The notes under the pieces were generated by a model. The model was not told the origin of the DNA. It worked only from the letters and a program-made list of their open reading frames with translations, and did not search any database. Made by a program: the position numbers and the translations under genes. Below are positions 38,599-46,758 of a DNA stretch of 64,000 bases, piece by piece. Source of the DNA: Chloroflexota bacterium (lineage in GTDB: Bacteria > Chloroflexota > Dormibacteria > Dormibacterales > Dormibacteraceae); the NCBI GenBank assembly GCA_005887685.1, contig VBHJ01000004.1:1-64000 (forward strand), written 5' to 3'. How positions within the stretch are numbered: position 1 is the first letter of the stretch; each line of letters starts with the position of its first letter.

Positions 38599-38617
38599 AG
38601 TTCCTCACACAATTTAC

Positions 38618-39631
38618 GTGTTGGATGCGATTGCAGCGGCCCAGGCACTGTCCGAGATCGGTTACCTGCTTCGCCAGGATCCGAAGGAAGTCTTCCGCGC
38701 CAAGGCATTTTCGGCGGCCGCGTGGTCGCTTGCCTTGCAGCGGCCCGACCTCGAAGCGCTGCACAGGGACGGCAAGCTGACGTCGATCGAGGGTGTGGGC
38801 GCCGGCATCGCCAAGGTGCTGGCCGAGCTCGTGGAGGCAAGCCAGAGCCGCTACCTGGCACGACTGCGCGAGGAGATGAAGCAGCCCACGAGGGACGACG
38901 AGTCCGGGCTCGATTTCAAGAGTTACCAGGGTGACATCCACTCGCATACCGAGTGGAGCGACGGCCGGGCGACGATGCTCGAGATGGCGAAGGGCGCGAA
39001 GGCCCTCGGCTACCACTATCTCGGAATCACCGACCACTCGCCACGAATCAAGGTGGTCAACGGCCTGGACGCGGAGCGCCTGGTGGCGCAATCGCGGGAG
39101 ATGGCGCAGGTCCAGTCGCAGGTCGAAGGCCTGACCTTGCTGCAGGGCATCGAGGTCGACATCCTCGAAGACGGCGCACTCGACCTCCCGGACGCCGTGC
39201 TCGAGATCCTCGACGTGGTGATTGCCTCACCGCACGTCAAGCTCCGTCAGGATCCCGCTGCGATGACAGAGCGGATGCTTCGCGCCGCGGCGCATCCGCA
39301 TGTCGACGTGATCGGCCATCCGACAGGGCGGAGGCCGGGGTCGAGGGAAGGCGCGACGTACGACTTCGAGGCGGTATTCAAGGAAGCGGCCAAGAATGGC
39401 GTGGCGCTGGAAATCGATTGCGACCCAGCCCGGATGGACCTGTCACCGGAGATGGCTCGGCTCGCCTATGAGTCCGGCTGCAATTTTGTCGTCGACGCCG
39501 ACGCGCATGCACCGGCAGAATTCGCCTACGTGCCGATGGCATTGTGGATGGCACGTCGCGCCGGCATCCCGCAGGACCGCATCCTCAACTTCCGGCCGCT
39601 CGATGAACTTACGATGGCCTTCGAGCGATGA
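38618..39631 (+). CDS. HhH + PHP domain protein, PolX-like but without the polymerase domain
   Basis: PolX-type N-terminal HhH (DPKEVFRAKAFSAAAWSL...LTSIEGVGAGIAKVLAELVE) joined directly to PHP (GDIHSHTEWSDGRATMLEMAKGAKALGYHYLGITDHSPRI...FVVDADAHAPAE). Confidence 0.83.
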   Translation: MLDAIAAAQALSEIGYLLRQDPKEVFRAKAFSAAAWSLALQRPDLEALHRDGKLTSIEGVGAGIAKVLAELVEASQSRYLARLREEMKQPTRDDESGLDFKSYQGDIHSHTEWSDGRATMLEMAKGAKALGYHYLGITDHSPRIKVVNGLDAERLVAQSREMAQVQSQVEGLTLLQGIEVDILEDGALDLPDAVLEILDVVIASPHVKLRQDPAAMTERMLRAAAHPHVDVIGHPTGRRPGSREGATYDFEAVFKEAAKNGVALEIDCDPARMDLSPEMARLAYESGCNFVVDADAHAPAEFAYVPMALWMARRAGIPQDRILNFRPLDELTMAFER

Positions 39632-40536
39632 CGCAGATCGGGATCATGATCGAAGGCCAGGAAGGGCTCAGTTGGGAGCGCTGGAGACGCATCTGCCAGG
39701 ACACCGACAGCCTCGGCTTCGCATCGCTGCGCCGAAGCGATCACCTCGTCTCCCTGATGTCGTCCCCGGACCGGGATTGCATCGAATGCTGGACTTCGCT
39801 TGCGCTGGCGGCAGAATGGACAAAGAGGATCGAGTTCGGTCCGATGGTGAGCCCGATGACGTTTCGGCTGCCGGGTGTGCTCGCGAAGATCGCGGCGACC
39901 GTCGATGCTCTTTCCGGCGGTCGGCTCATCCTCGGAGTGGGAGCCGGCTGGAACGAGAACGAGCACCGTCTGTTCGACATCCCCTTCTACACGGAAAAGG
40001 AGCGTTTCGAGCGGCTCGACGCCGGCATCAAGAAGATGCGCGAGATCTGGGATGCGACGTATCCCAAGCCGGTGCGCAATCCGATACCCCTGCTGATCGG
40101 CGGCAAGGGCGCCAAGCGCACCCTTCCGCTGGTGGCGCGAGAGGCGACCGAGTGGAATCTCTCGAGGCTCGACGCCGCGATGTTCAGGCAAAGGCGCGAG
40201 ATCCTCGAGCAGTGCTGCCGCCAGATCGGCCGCGATGCCACCACCATCCGGCGATCGGTGATGACGACGTACATCATCGGTCGTGATCGGGACGAGCTGC
40301 GCGAGCGCGCGCTGAAGCTGCGCGATGTGATCCCTTCCTTGAAGGGCCTGGACGCCGAGCAGGTCCTGGAGAAGATGAAGCAGCAGGCTTTCGTCGGGAC
40401 TCCCGAAGAGATCTCGGCACATGTCCGAGAGCACGCCAAGCTCGGGGTCGACCTGTTCATGCTGCAGCACTTCGTCCTCGACGACTCGGATGCCCTTCAG
40501 CTGCTGGCGCAAGAAGTGCTTCCCGCCGTGGCCTAA
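39628..40536 (+). CDS. LLM class (F420-dependent) oxidoreductase
   Basis: TQIGIMIEGQEGLSWERWRRICQDTDSLGFASLRRSDHL...LSGGRLILGVGAGWNENEHRLFDIPF. Confidence 0.87.
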   Translation: MTQIGIMIEGQEGLSWERWRRICQDTDSLGFASLRRSDHLVSLMSSPDRDCIECWTSLALAAEWTKRIEFGPMVSPMTFRLPGVLAKIAATVDALSGGRLILGVGAGWNENEHRLFDIPFYTEKERFERLDAGIKKMREIWDATYPKPVRNPIPLLIGGKGAKRTLPLVAREATEWNLSRLDAAMFRQRREILEQCCRQIGRDATTIRRSVMTTYIIGRDRDELRERALKLRDVIPSLKGLDAEQVLEKMKQQAFVGTPEEISAHVREHAKLGVDLFMLQHFVLDDSDALQLLAQEVLPAVA

Positions 40537-40545
40537 GGTAGCGGC

Positions 40546-41691
40546 GTGGACTTCGAGCTCAGCCCCACCGAGACGGCTTTTCGCGACGAGGTGCGAGCCT
40601 GGCTCAAGGCCAACGCGCCGCGCGACACCGACGGAACGGGGGACATGAAGGAATTCATCGCCAGCCGCAGGGCATGGCAGAAGAAGCTCTACGACGCCGG
40701 CTACGTCGGCCTCACCTGGCCGGAGGAGTACGGCGGCCAGGGCCGCAGCTTCATGGACCAGCTGATTCTCAACGACGAGATGATCCTGGCCCAGGCCCCC
40801 GACCCTATCAACGTCATCGGCCTCGGCATGGGCGGACCAGTGGTCATCGCGCACGGCACCGAGGAGCAGAAGAAGCGATACCTGGCGCCCCTCCTCTCCG
40901 CCGAGGAGATCTGGTGCCAGGGCTTCAGCGAGCCAAACGCCGGAAGCGACCTGTCGGGACTCCAGACCCGCGCCGAGGACAGAGGCGACCACTACGTCGT
41001 CAATGGGCAGAAGGTCTGGACCACGCTCGCGCACGTCGCCCGGTGGTGCATGCTCCTCGCCCGCGAGCGCAAAGAAGCCAACCCACGCGATGGGCTCACC
41101 TACCTGCTCGTCGACATGCAGAGCCCTGGCATCGAGGTGCGCCCGCTGGTCCAGATCACGGGTGATGCGGAGTTCAACGAGATCTTCTTCAAGGATGTGA
41201 AAGTTCCGAAGTCGCAGATCCTCGGTGAAGCGGCGAAGGGTTGGACCGTCGCCATGACAACGCTGCTTCACGAGCGCGGCACCCTTGGCCTTGCCCTCGC
41301 CACGCGAGCGCAGATCACGGCGGCCGAGCTGGCCGAACGGGCACGCAAGCTGGGCAGAGGCTCGGATCCGCTGGTCCGGCAGAAGATCGCACAGCACACA
41401 ATCGAGGCCCGCGCCCTGCAGCTGAACGGCTATCGCGCTGTGACGGCGGTCAAACGAAACGGGATCCCGGGACCGGAAGGCTCGATCCTCAAGCTGATGT
41501 GGTCTGAGCTCAACCAGCGCATGACCGAGACCGCGGTCGACATGGGAGGGCCCGCGTCCCAGGTTGGCGACGGCGACGGCTGGAAGTACCAGTTCCTGCG
41601 CTCGCGCGCCAACACCATCGAGGCAGGCACGTCAGAGGTGCTGCGCAACATCCTCGCGGAACGCGTGCTGGGTTTGCCGCGGAGTCGTTAA
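40546..41691 (+). CDS. Acyl-CoA dehydrogenase
   Basis: AGYVGLTWPEEYGGQGRS...WCQGFSEPNAGSDLSGLQTRAEDRGDHYVVNGQKVWTTLAHVARWCMLLAR...IEAGTSEVLRNILAERVLGLPR. Confidence 0.93.
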   Translation: MDFELSPTETAFRDEVRAWLKANAPRDTDGTGDMKEFIASRRAWQKKLYDAGYVGLTWPEEYGGQGRSFMDQLILNDEMILAQAPDPINVIGLGMGGPVVIAHGTEEQKKRYLAPLLSAEEIWCQGFSEPNAGSDLSGLQTRAEDRGDHYVVNGQKVWTTLAHVARWCMLLARERKEANPRDGLTYLLVDMQSPGIEVRPLVQITGDAEFNEIFFKDVKVPKSQILGEAAKGWTVAMTTLLHERGTLGLALATRAQITAAELAERARKLGRGSDPLVRQKIAQHTIEARALQLNGYRAVTAVKRNGIPGPEGSILKLMWSELNQRMTETAVDMGGPASQVGDGDGWKYQFLRSRANTIEAGTSEVLRNILAERVLGLPRSR

Positions 41692-41702
41692 CCTAGGTTT
41701 AG

Positions 41703-43254
41703 ATGACCGCTGTCGCCACGAAGGCGACCACCACGACCGCACAGAAAGGCATCGACCGCGGCGTGATGGCCGTCTTCGCCGGCTTGATGCTCGGTTCGCT
41801 GATCGCGTCACTCAACATGACGCTGGTCGCGCCCGCGCTGCCGACGATCGTCGCCGAGCTCGGCGGGCTGGCCGACTACAGCTGGATACCGATCTCCGCG
41901 ATGCTGGCGTCGACCATCGTCGTGCCGGTGGCGGGCAAGCTCTCGGACATCTACGGCCGCAAGCCGCTGTATATGACCGGGATCGTGGTCTTCGCGGTCG
42001 GATCGGCGCTGTCGGGCATTGCACCGAACTTCTGGTTCCTGGTGTTCGCGCGATTCGTGCAGGGCGCTGGGATGGGCTTCATCATGCCGCTGTCGCAAGC
42101 GATCATCGGCGACATCATCTCGCCGCGCGAGCGAGGCAAATATCAAGGCATGATGGGCGCTTCATTCGGCCTGGCCTCGATCGTGGGACCGGCTGCGGGC
42201 GGTTTCATCACCGAGCATTTCACCTGGCGTTGGCTGTTCTTCGTCAACCTGCCGATTGCGATCCTCACGCTCATCGTCATCTGGTTCTACATGCACGTTC
42301 CAAACGAGAGGCGCAAGCACGCGATCGACGTCTGGGGCAGCGTCACCCTCTCGGGCGGTATCACGTGCTTACTGCTCGGCACCGTGTGGGGCGGCGTCCG
42401 GTATCCGTGGGCCTCTTGGCAGATCGTCGGACTTTACGCGGCCGGTGCGATTCTGCTGGCCGGGTTCGTCTGGGTCGAGATGCACGCGCCCGAACCCGTG
42501 CTTCCGCTCCGCCTGTGGAAGAGCAGCATCTTCACGTTCTCCAACATCGCGAGCATCGGCGTTGCGATGGCGATGTTCGGCGCCATCTTCTTTCTTCCCG
42601 TTTTCGTCCAGGGAGTGATCGGCAACAGCGTTACGAACTCGGGCGCGATCCTGGTGCCGATGCTCCTCGCGATGATCGTCACCAGCGTTGCGGGTGGTCA
42701 GTTCATCTCGCGCACCGGCAGGTACAAGGTGCCGCTGCTGATCGGCCTCGCGCTCATGGGTGATCGTGGCCATGATCGTCATCGGTCTCGGTCTGGGCCT
42801 GACGATGCAGACCTACACGCTCGTGGTCCAGAACTCGGTCGATCGTGCCGACATGGCTGTCGCGACCTCGGCAACGCAGCTGTCGCGCTCGATGGGCGCG
42901 GCGATAGGTCTCGCGATCCTCGGCACGATCCTGAGCCAGGGGATGGTCACCGCGATCGCCCGGTACCTGCCGGAATCAGCGATTCAGAAGCTTCAGGCCG
43001 CGGGCGGGGGAGCCACAGCCACCGCCGTGTTCGATCCCGCGCAGCTCGCTCAGCTTCCGCCGGCGATCGCAGCGGGCATCCGGCATGGGCTCGCCGACGC
43101 CCTGCATCCGGTGTTCATGGCGAACTTGCCGATCATCGCGGTCGCGTTCATTGCGACCCTCTTCATCCGCGAGCTGCCGCTGCGCCAGACCGCACATGTG
43201 GCTGCCGGCCGCCAGGTAATCGGCGGATCGGGCAAGGCTGAAGAAACATCCTGA
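41703..43254 (+). pseudogene. DHA2/EmrB-type MFS transporter, frame broken near 42757
   Basis: Frame 1 gives ...RTGRYKVPLLIGLALMG then nonsense; frame 2 gives VIVAMIVIGLGLGLTMQTYTLVVQNSVDRADMAVATSATQLSRSMGAAIG... Confidence 0.85.
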
Positions 43255-43304
43255 TTCGGTAACCGGCTTGTCTTGCGGCGTCCCGAAGGACAGAATTCCG
43301 GGAC

Positions 43305-43976
43305 GTGAATCCATCCCTGGGGCAAGAGCAGCGGAGAATCTGGTCGATCTGGGCGGCGGCCGGGCTGGTCGTGCTTGGCGGCTTGATGCCTCTCATATTC
43401 GGTGGCACCTCGAGTCGCGTCGCCGGCGTGATCATCCCGTTCGGGGTCGCCGCCGTCGCGATCGCCGCCTGCGGGGTGTTCAGCACGCAGAGCAGGACGG
43501 TCTTGTCCGCGGTCTACTTCGTCGCAGGCCTGGCGATCGTGTTCGGCCTGCTCTCGATGTTCACCCTGCCCATCCGCCTGGCAGTCCTGGGAACGTGCCC
43601 CGTCGCACCGGCCCCGTGCCCCACCGGCCTGCCGCGCCCCCTCACCGACGGGGAGAACACGGGGATGGGTGCCGCAGCCGCGCTGGGGATCGCCGCGCTG
43701 TTCCTGGGTTTTTACGGCCTCGCCACCATCTTTCGCGGGGCCGTGATTCCGCAGTTGGCGCCGAGGGCGCGCAAGATCCCGCCGATGGCCCCCGCGGTGG
43801 CGGCTGAGCCGGCGCCCGTCGCCGTGGCAGCTGAGCCGGCGCCCGTCGCCGTGGCGGCTGAGCCTGCGCCCGTCGCCGCGCCGGAGGCGCTCCAACCGGA
43901 GCCGGAGCTTCCTGCGCACGAAGAGGTGGAGCTCCCCGAGCTTCCGCCACACGAGTCCACTTCCTCCACGACCTAG
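43305..43976 (+). CDS. Hypothetical membrane protein with AEPAPVAVA repeats
   Basis: Four hydrophobic segments followed by acidic/Pro-rich tail; initiator VNPSLGQEQRRIWSIWAAAG. Confidence 0.6.
   Translation: MNPSLGQEQRRIWSIWAAAGLVVLGGLMPLIFGGTSSRVAGVIIPFGVAAVAIAACGVFSTQSRTVLSAVYFVAGLAIVFGLLSMFTLPIRLAVLGTCPVAPAPCPTGLPRPLTDGENTGMGAAAALGIAALFLGFYGLATIFRGAVIPQLAPRARKIPPMAPAVAAEPAPVAVAAEPAPVAVAAEPAPVAAPEALQPEPELPAHEEVELPELPPHESTSSTT
43797..43877 (+). repeat. 27-bp coding minisatellite x3
   Basis: gtggcggctgagccggcgcccgtcgcc repeated three times with 1-2 mismatches (VAAEPAPVA). Confidence 0.92.
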
Positions 43977-43990
43977 ACTCTCGTTTCGTC

Positions 43991-45121
43991 GTGGACTTCG
44001 CTTTTTCTGAAGAGCAGGAGATGCTGCGGCGCTCCGCGCGCGAGTTCCTCGCCAAGGAATGCAGCCCCAAGACCGTGCGCAAGCTCATGGAGAGCGAGGA
44101 CGGGTTCGACCCCGCGATGTGGAAGAAGATCGCGGACCTCGGCTGGACCGCCCTTGGCATCCCTGAGCAGTACGGAGGCGTCGGCACGTTCCTCGACCTC
44201 GTGGTCGTGCTCGAAGAGGCCGGGCGCGCGCTGCTCCCCGGGCCGTTCTTCTCGACGATGGGGTTGGCCGTCCCGGTCCTGATCGAAGCAGGTACAGAAG
44301 CCCAGAAGAAGGATGCGCTCGCCACCATCGCGTCCGGTGACGCAAGGGCGACCCTCGCTTTCACCGAGCCGTCAGGCCGATGGGACGCGAGCAGTGTGAC
44401 GCTGACCGCCAAACAGTCGGGCGGTGGCTGGCAGCTCGACGGAGTCAAGCTCTTCGTCCCCGACGCGCACACGGCCGACTACATGGCCGTGGCCGCGCGG
44501 AGCCGCGGCGAGGGTGAGGAGGGCATCACGCTGTTCCTGGTCAAAGGCAGGCCGAAGGGCATGAGCGTCAAGCCGCTGGAGACCCTCGACATGACGCGGC
44601 GGTGGTGCGAGGTGCGGTTCGAAGGCGTGCAGCTTGACGCAGACGCGGTCATGGGGGCTCCCGACAAAGCCTGGCCGCGCCTGAGGCGGGCCCTCGAATG
44701 GGCCACTGCCGCGCTGTGCGCGGAGATGGTCGGCGGCGTGCAGAAGGTGCTCGAGACATCGACGGAGTACGCAAAAACACGCCAACAGTTCGGCAAGCCG
44801 ATCGGCATCTACCAGGCGGTTTCACACAAGCTCGCCGACATGCTCGTTCTGTCCGAGAGTGGGAGGTCGGCAACCTACTACGCCGCGTGGGCGGTCGATG
44901 CCGACGCGCCCGATCGCTCCCTTGCCTCCTCGATGGCCAAGGCTTACGTCTCCGACGCATACCGGAAGGTCGCGGGGGACGGCATCCAGGTGCACGGCGG
45001 CATCGGCTTCACGTGGGAGCACGACATGCACCTCTACTTCAAGCGCGCGAAGTCGTCAGAGGTGACGCTGGGCGACGCCACCTACCATCGCGAGCTGGTC
45101 GCGCAAGCCCTCGACCTATAG
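43991..45121 (+). CDS. Acyl-CoA dehydrogenase (second)
   Basis: VDFAFSEEQEMLRRSAREFLAKEC...LGWTALGIPEQYGGVGTFLDLVVVLEEAGRALLPGPFF...QVHGGIGFTWEHDMHLYFKRAK. Confidence 0.93.
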   Translation: MDFAFSEEQEMLRRSAREFLAKECSPKTVRKLMESEDGFDPAMWKKIADLGWTALGIPEQYGGVGTFLDLVVVLEEAGRALLPGPFFSTMGLAVPVLIEAGTEAQKKDALATIASGDARATLAFTEPSGRWDASSVTLTAKQSGGGWQLDGVKLFVPDAHTADYMAVAARSRGEGEEGITLFLVKGRPKGMSVKPLETLDMTRRWCEVRFEGVQLDADAVMGAPDKAWPRLRRALEWATAALCAEMVGGVQKVLETSTEYAKTRQQFGKPIGIYQAVSHKLADMLVLSESGRSATYYAAWAVDADAPDRSLASSMAKAYVSDAYRKVAGDGIQVHGGIGFTWEHDMHLYFKRAKSSEVTLGDATYHRELVAQALDL

Positions 45122-45128
45122 GAGCGCG

Positions 45129-45455
45129 ATGCCCTGGGTGCTGCTGGTAGCAGCGATCGCCACCGAGGTCGCGGGCACGCTGGCGCTTCGCGGATCGGAT
45201 GGCTTCACCAAGCTGGTCCCGTCGTTGATCACGGTCGCCGGCTACGTCGCGAGCTTCGTGCTCCTGGCGATCGTGCTCAAGTCGCTGCCGGTCGGAATCG
45301 TCTACGCGATCTGGTCGGCCGTCGGCATCGCGCTCGTCGCGGTGCTGGGCAAGTTGATCTTCGGCGACCCGGTGCCGCCGCTGGCGATGGCCGGCATGGT
45401 GCTCATCGTCGGCGGGGTGGTGCTGGTCGGGCTGTCAGGCGCGAAGACGCACTAG
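45129..45455 (+). CDS. Small multidrug resistance (SMR) family transporter
   Basis: MPWVLLVAAIATEVAGTLALRGSDGFTKLVPSLITVAGYVASFVLLAIVLKSLPVGIVYAIWSAVGIALVAVLGKLIFGD. Confidence 0.93.
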   Translation: MPWVLLVAAIATEVAGTLALRGSDGFTKLVPSLITVAGYVASFVLLAIVLKSLPVGIVYAIWSAVGIALVAVLGKLIFGDPVPPLAMAGMVLIVGGVVLVGLSGAKTH

Positions 45456-46726
45456 GGGCGAACTGTCCCCACGACGAGGCCCGAGAATCCCATCGAGTTG
45501 GCTGAGGCCGGCGCGCTGGCGGCGACATAGGCCAGCGGGAACGGCGGCAGCTTGAGTGGATCCGTGTTGAAGTCGCCCGCATAGGTGGATGAGTCGAGCC
45601 AGGCAGAGCCGTACAAGCCTCGGGCCAGCGCGACCCGGCTGCCATCTCGACCGATCACGAGCTCTCCAAAACCGCCCGAACCATCATTGGCGCAGCACAT
45701 CATCACGTGCTGGCCGTCCGGCGCCAGGACCGGAGAAGACGGAGCAGTGGCGCCTGAAGCTGTGAAGTGCCACAGCTCGGTCCCATCGGCCTGGCGAACG
45801 CTCACCGGCTCGACCACGTTCTGCTGCGGCGTGCCGCCGCCCGTGATCGTCGAGTCGCCGGTGCAAACGAATGCCCCGCTTGCCACCGATCCCCAGGCCA
45901 TGCACGAGCTTGGGTTTGAGAAGGTTTTGAGAACCTTGGCCGTCAACGGGTCGATCCGAACCAGGACACCAAGCGTCGATCCTGGACCGCCACCTTGCGA
46001 CGCCCATACGGTCGGATCTGTGCCGACCGGGCCCACTTCGTCCCATCCGGTCAGAGCCAGAACGTTCTGCGGTTTGGTCCAACTCTGGTGATACAACAGC
46101 TGGCTCGTTCCGCCGTTCGATGCTGAATAAGCATCAAAGGCGAACGGGCTCGTGGCCTGGGAGCCATCGCATGAGAACGCATTCGTCGGGATCGTGTAGA
46201 CGGTGCCCAGAAGCCTCGTGCCGTCGGGGCTCACCGCGAAGGACAGCATCTGCTGAGTCGAGGTCATATGGAAATCCGCAGCCGTCCGCACGGTTCCGTC
46301 GATCGAAAGGCTCCGGATGACGCCCTTCGCGTCGGCGTAGAAGACCTTGCCGGCCGCGACGTGGGCCGACGGAGGAATGATCGCCCCCATGCATCCCACG
46401 CTGGGCACTGGCATCGGCGTGAAAGTGGTTTTGGCCCTCGCGTATCCGTCGACACCGGCGATCGCGACCGTGTTGTAGCTCCAGCTGTTGGCGGTGCCGC
46501 TGGCTTCCAACACGGCGAACAGCAGTGTGGGCGAGGTCTTAGGCACCGGCAGAGGGCTTGTCGCGGGACTTGCGCCGGGACTCCCGGCAGGTGTGGCGCT
46601 CGGTTGCGCGCCGGCGGTGGCAGTCGGTGTGGTGATCGGAGACACAACCGTCGATGTCGGTTTGCCTTGCACCTGGCCGCACGCGACCGCCATCAGGAGG
46701 AGAGCGGCCAGGAGGATTGCTTTCAT
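45452..46726 (-). CDS. Secreted lipoprotein, beta-propeller-like
   Basis: MKAILLAALLLMAVACGQVQGKPTSTVVSP lipobox, Ser/Thr/Pro linker, then WD/TolB-like segments (FAVSPDGTRLLGTVY; SSPVLAPDGQHVMMC). Confidence 0.7.
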   Translation of the reverse strand: MKAILLAALLLMAVACGQVQGKPTSTVVSPITTPTATAGAQPSATPAGSPGASPATSPLPVPKTSPTLLFAVLEASGTANSWSYNTVAIAGVDGYARAKTTFTPMPVPSVGCMGAIIPPSAHVAAGKVFYADAKGVIRSLSIDGTVRTAADFHMTSTQQMLSFAVSPDGTRLLGTVYTIPTNAFSCDGSQATSPFAFDAYSASNGGTSQLLYHQSWTKPQNVLALTGWDEVGPVGTDPTVWASQGGGPGSTLGVLVRIDPLTAKVLKTFSNPSSCMAWGSVASGAFVCTGDSTITGGGTPQQNVVEPVSVRQADGTELWHFTASGATAPSSPVLAPDGQHVMMCCANDGSGGFGELVIGRDGSRVALARGLYGSAWLDSSTYAGDFNTDPLKLPPFPLAYVAASAPASANSMGFSGLVVGTVRP

Positions 46727-46758
46727 ATCAGCGACAACGGTCGGATTGTGAATTAGTT

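Noticed and set aside
39526-41397. 623-aa - strand ORF
   Set aside because: Antisense to LLM oxidoreductase and acyl-CoA dehydrogenase; composition typical of antisense codon shadow.
43797-43877. Possible CRISPR-like repeats
   Set aside because: Units are contiguous without spacers and in frame with a protein; a coding minisatellite.
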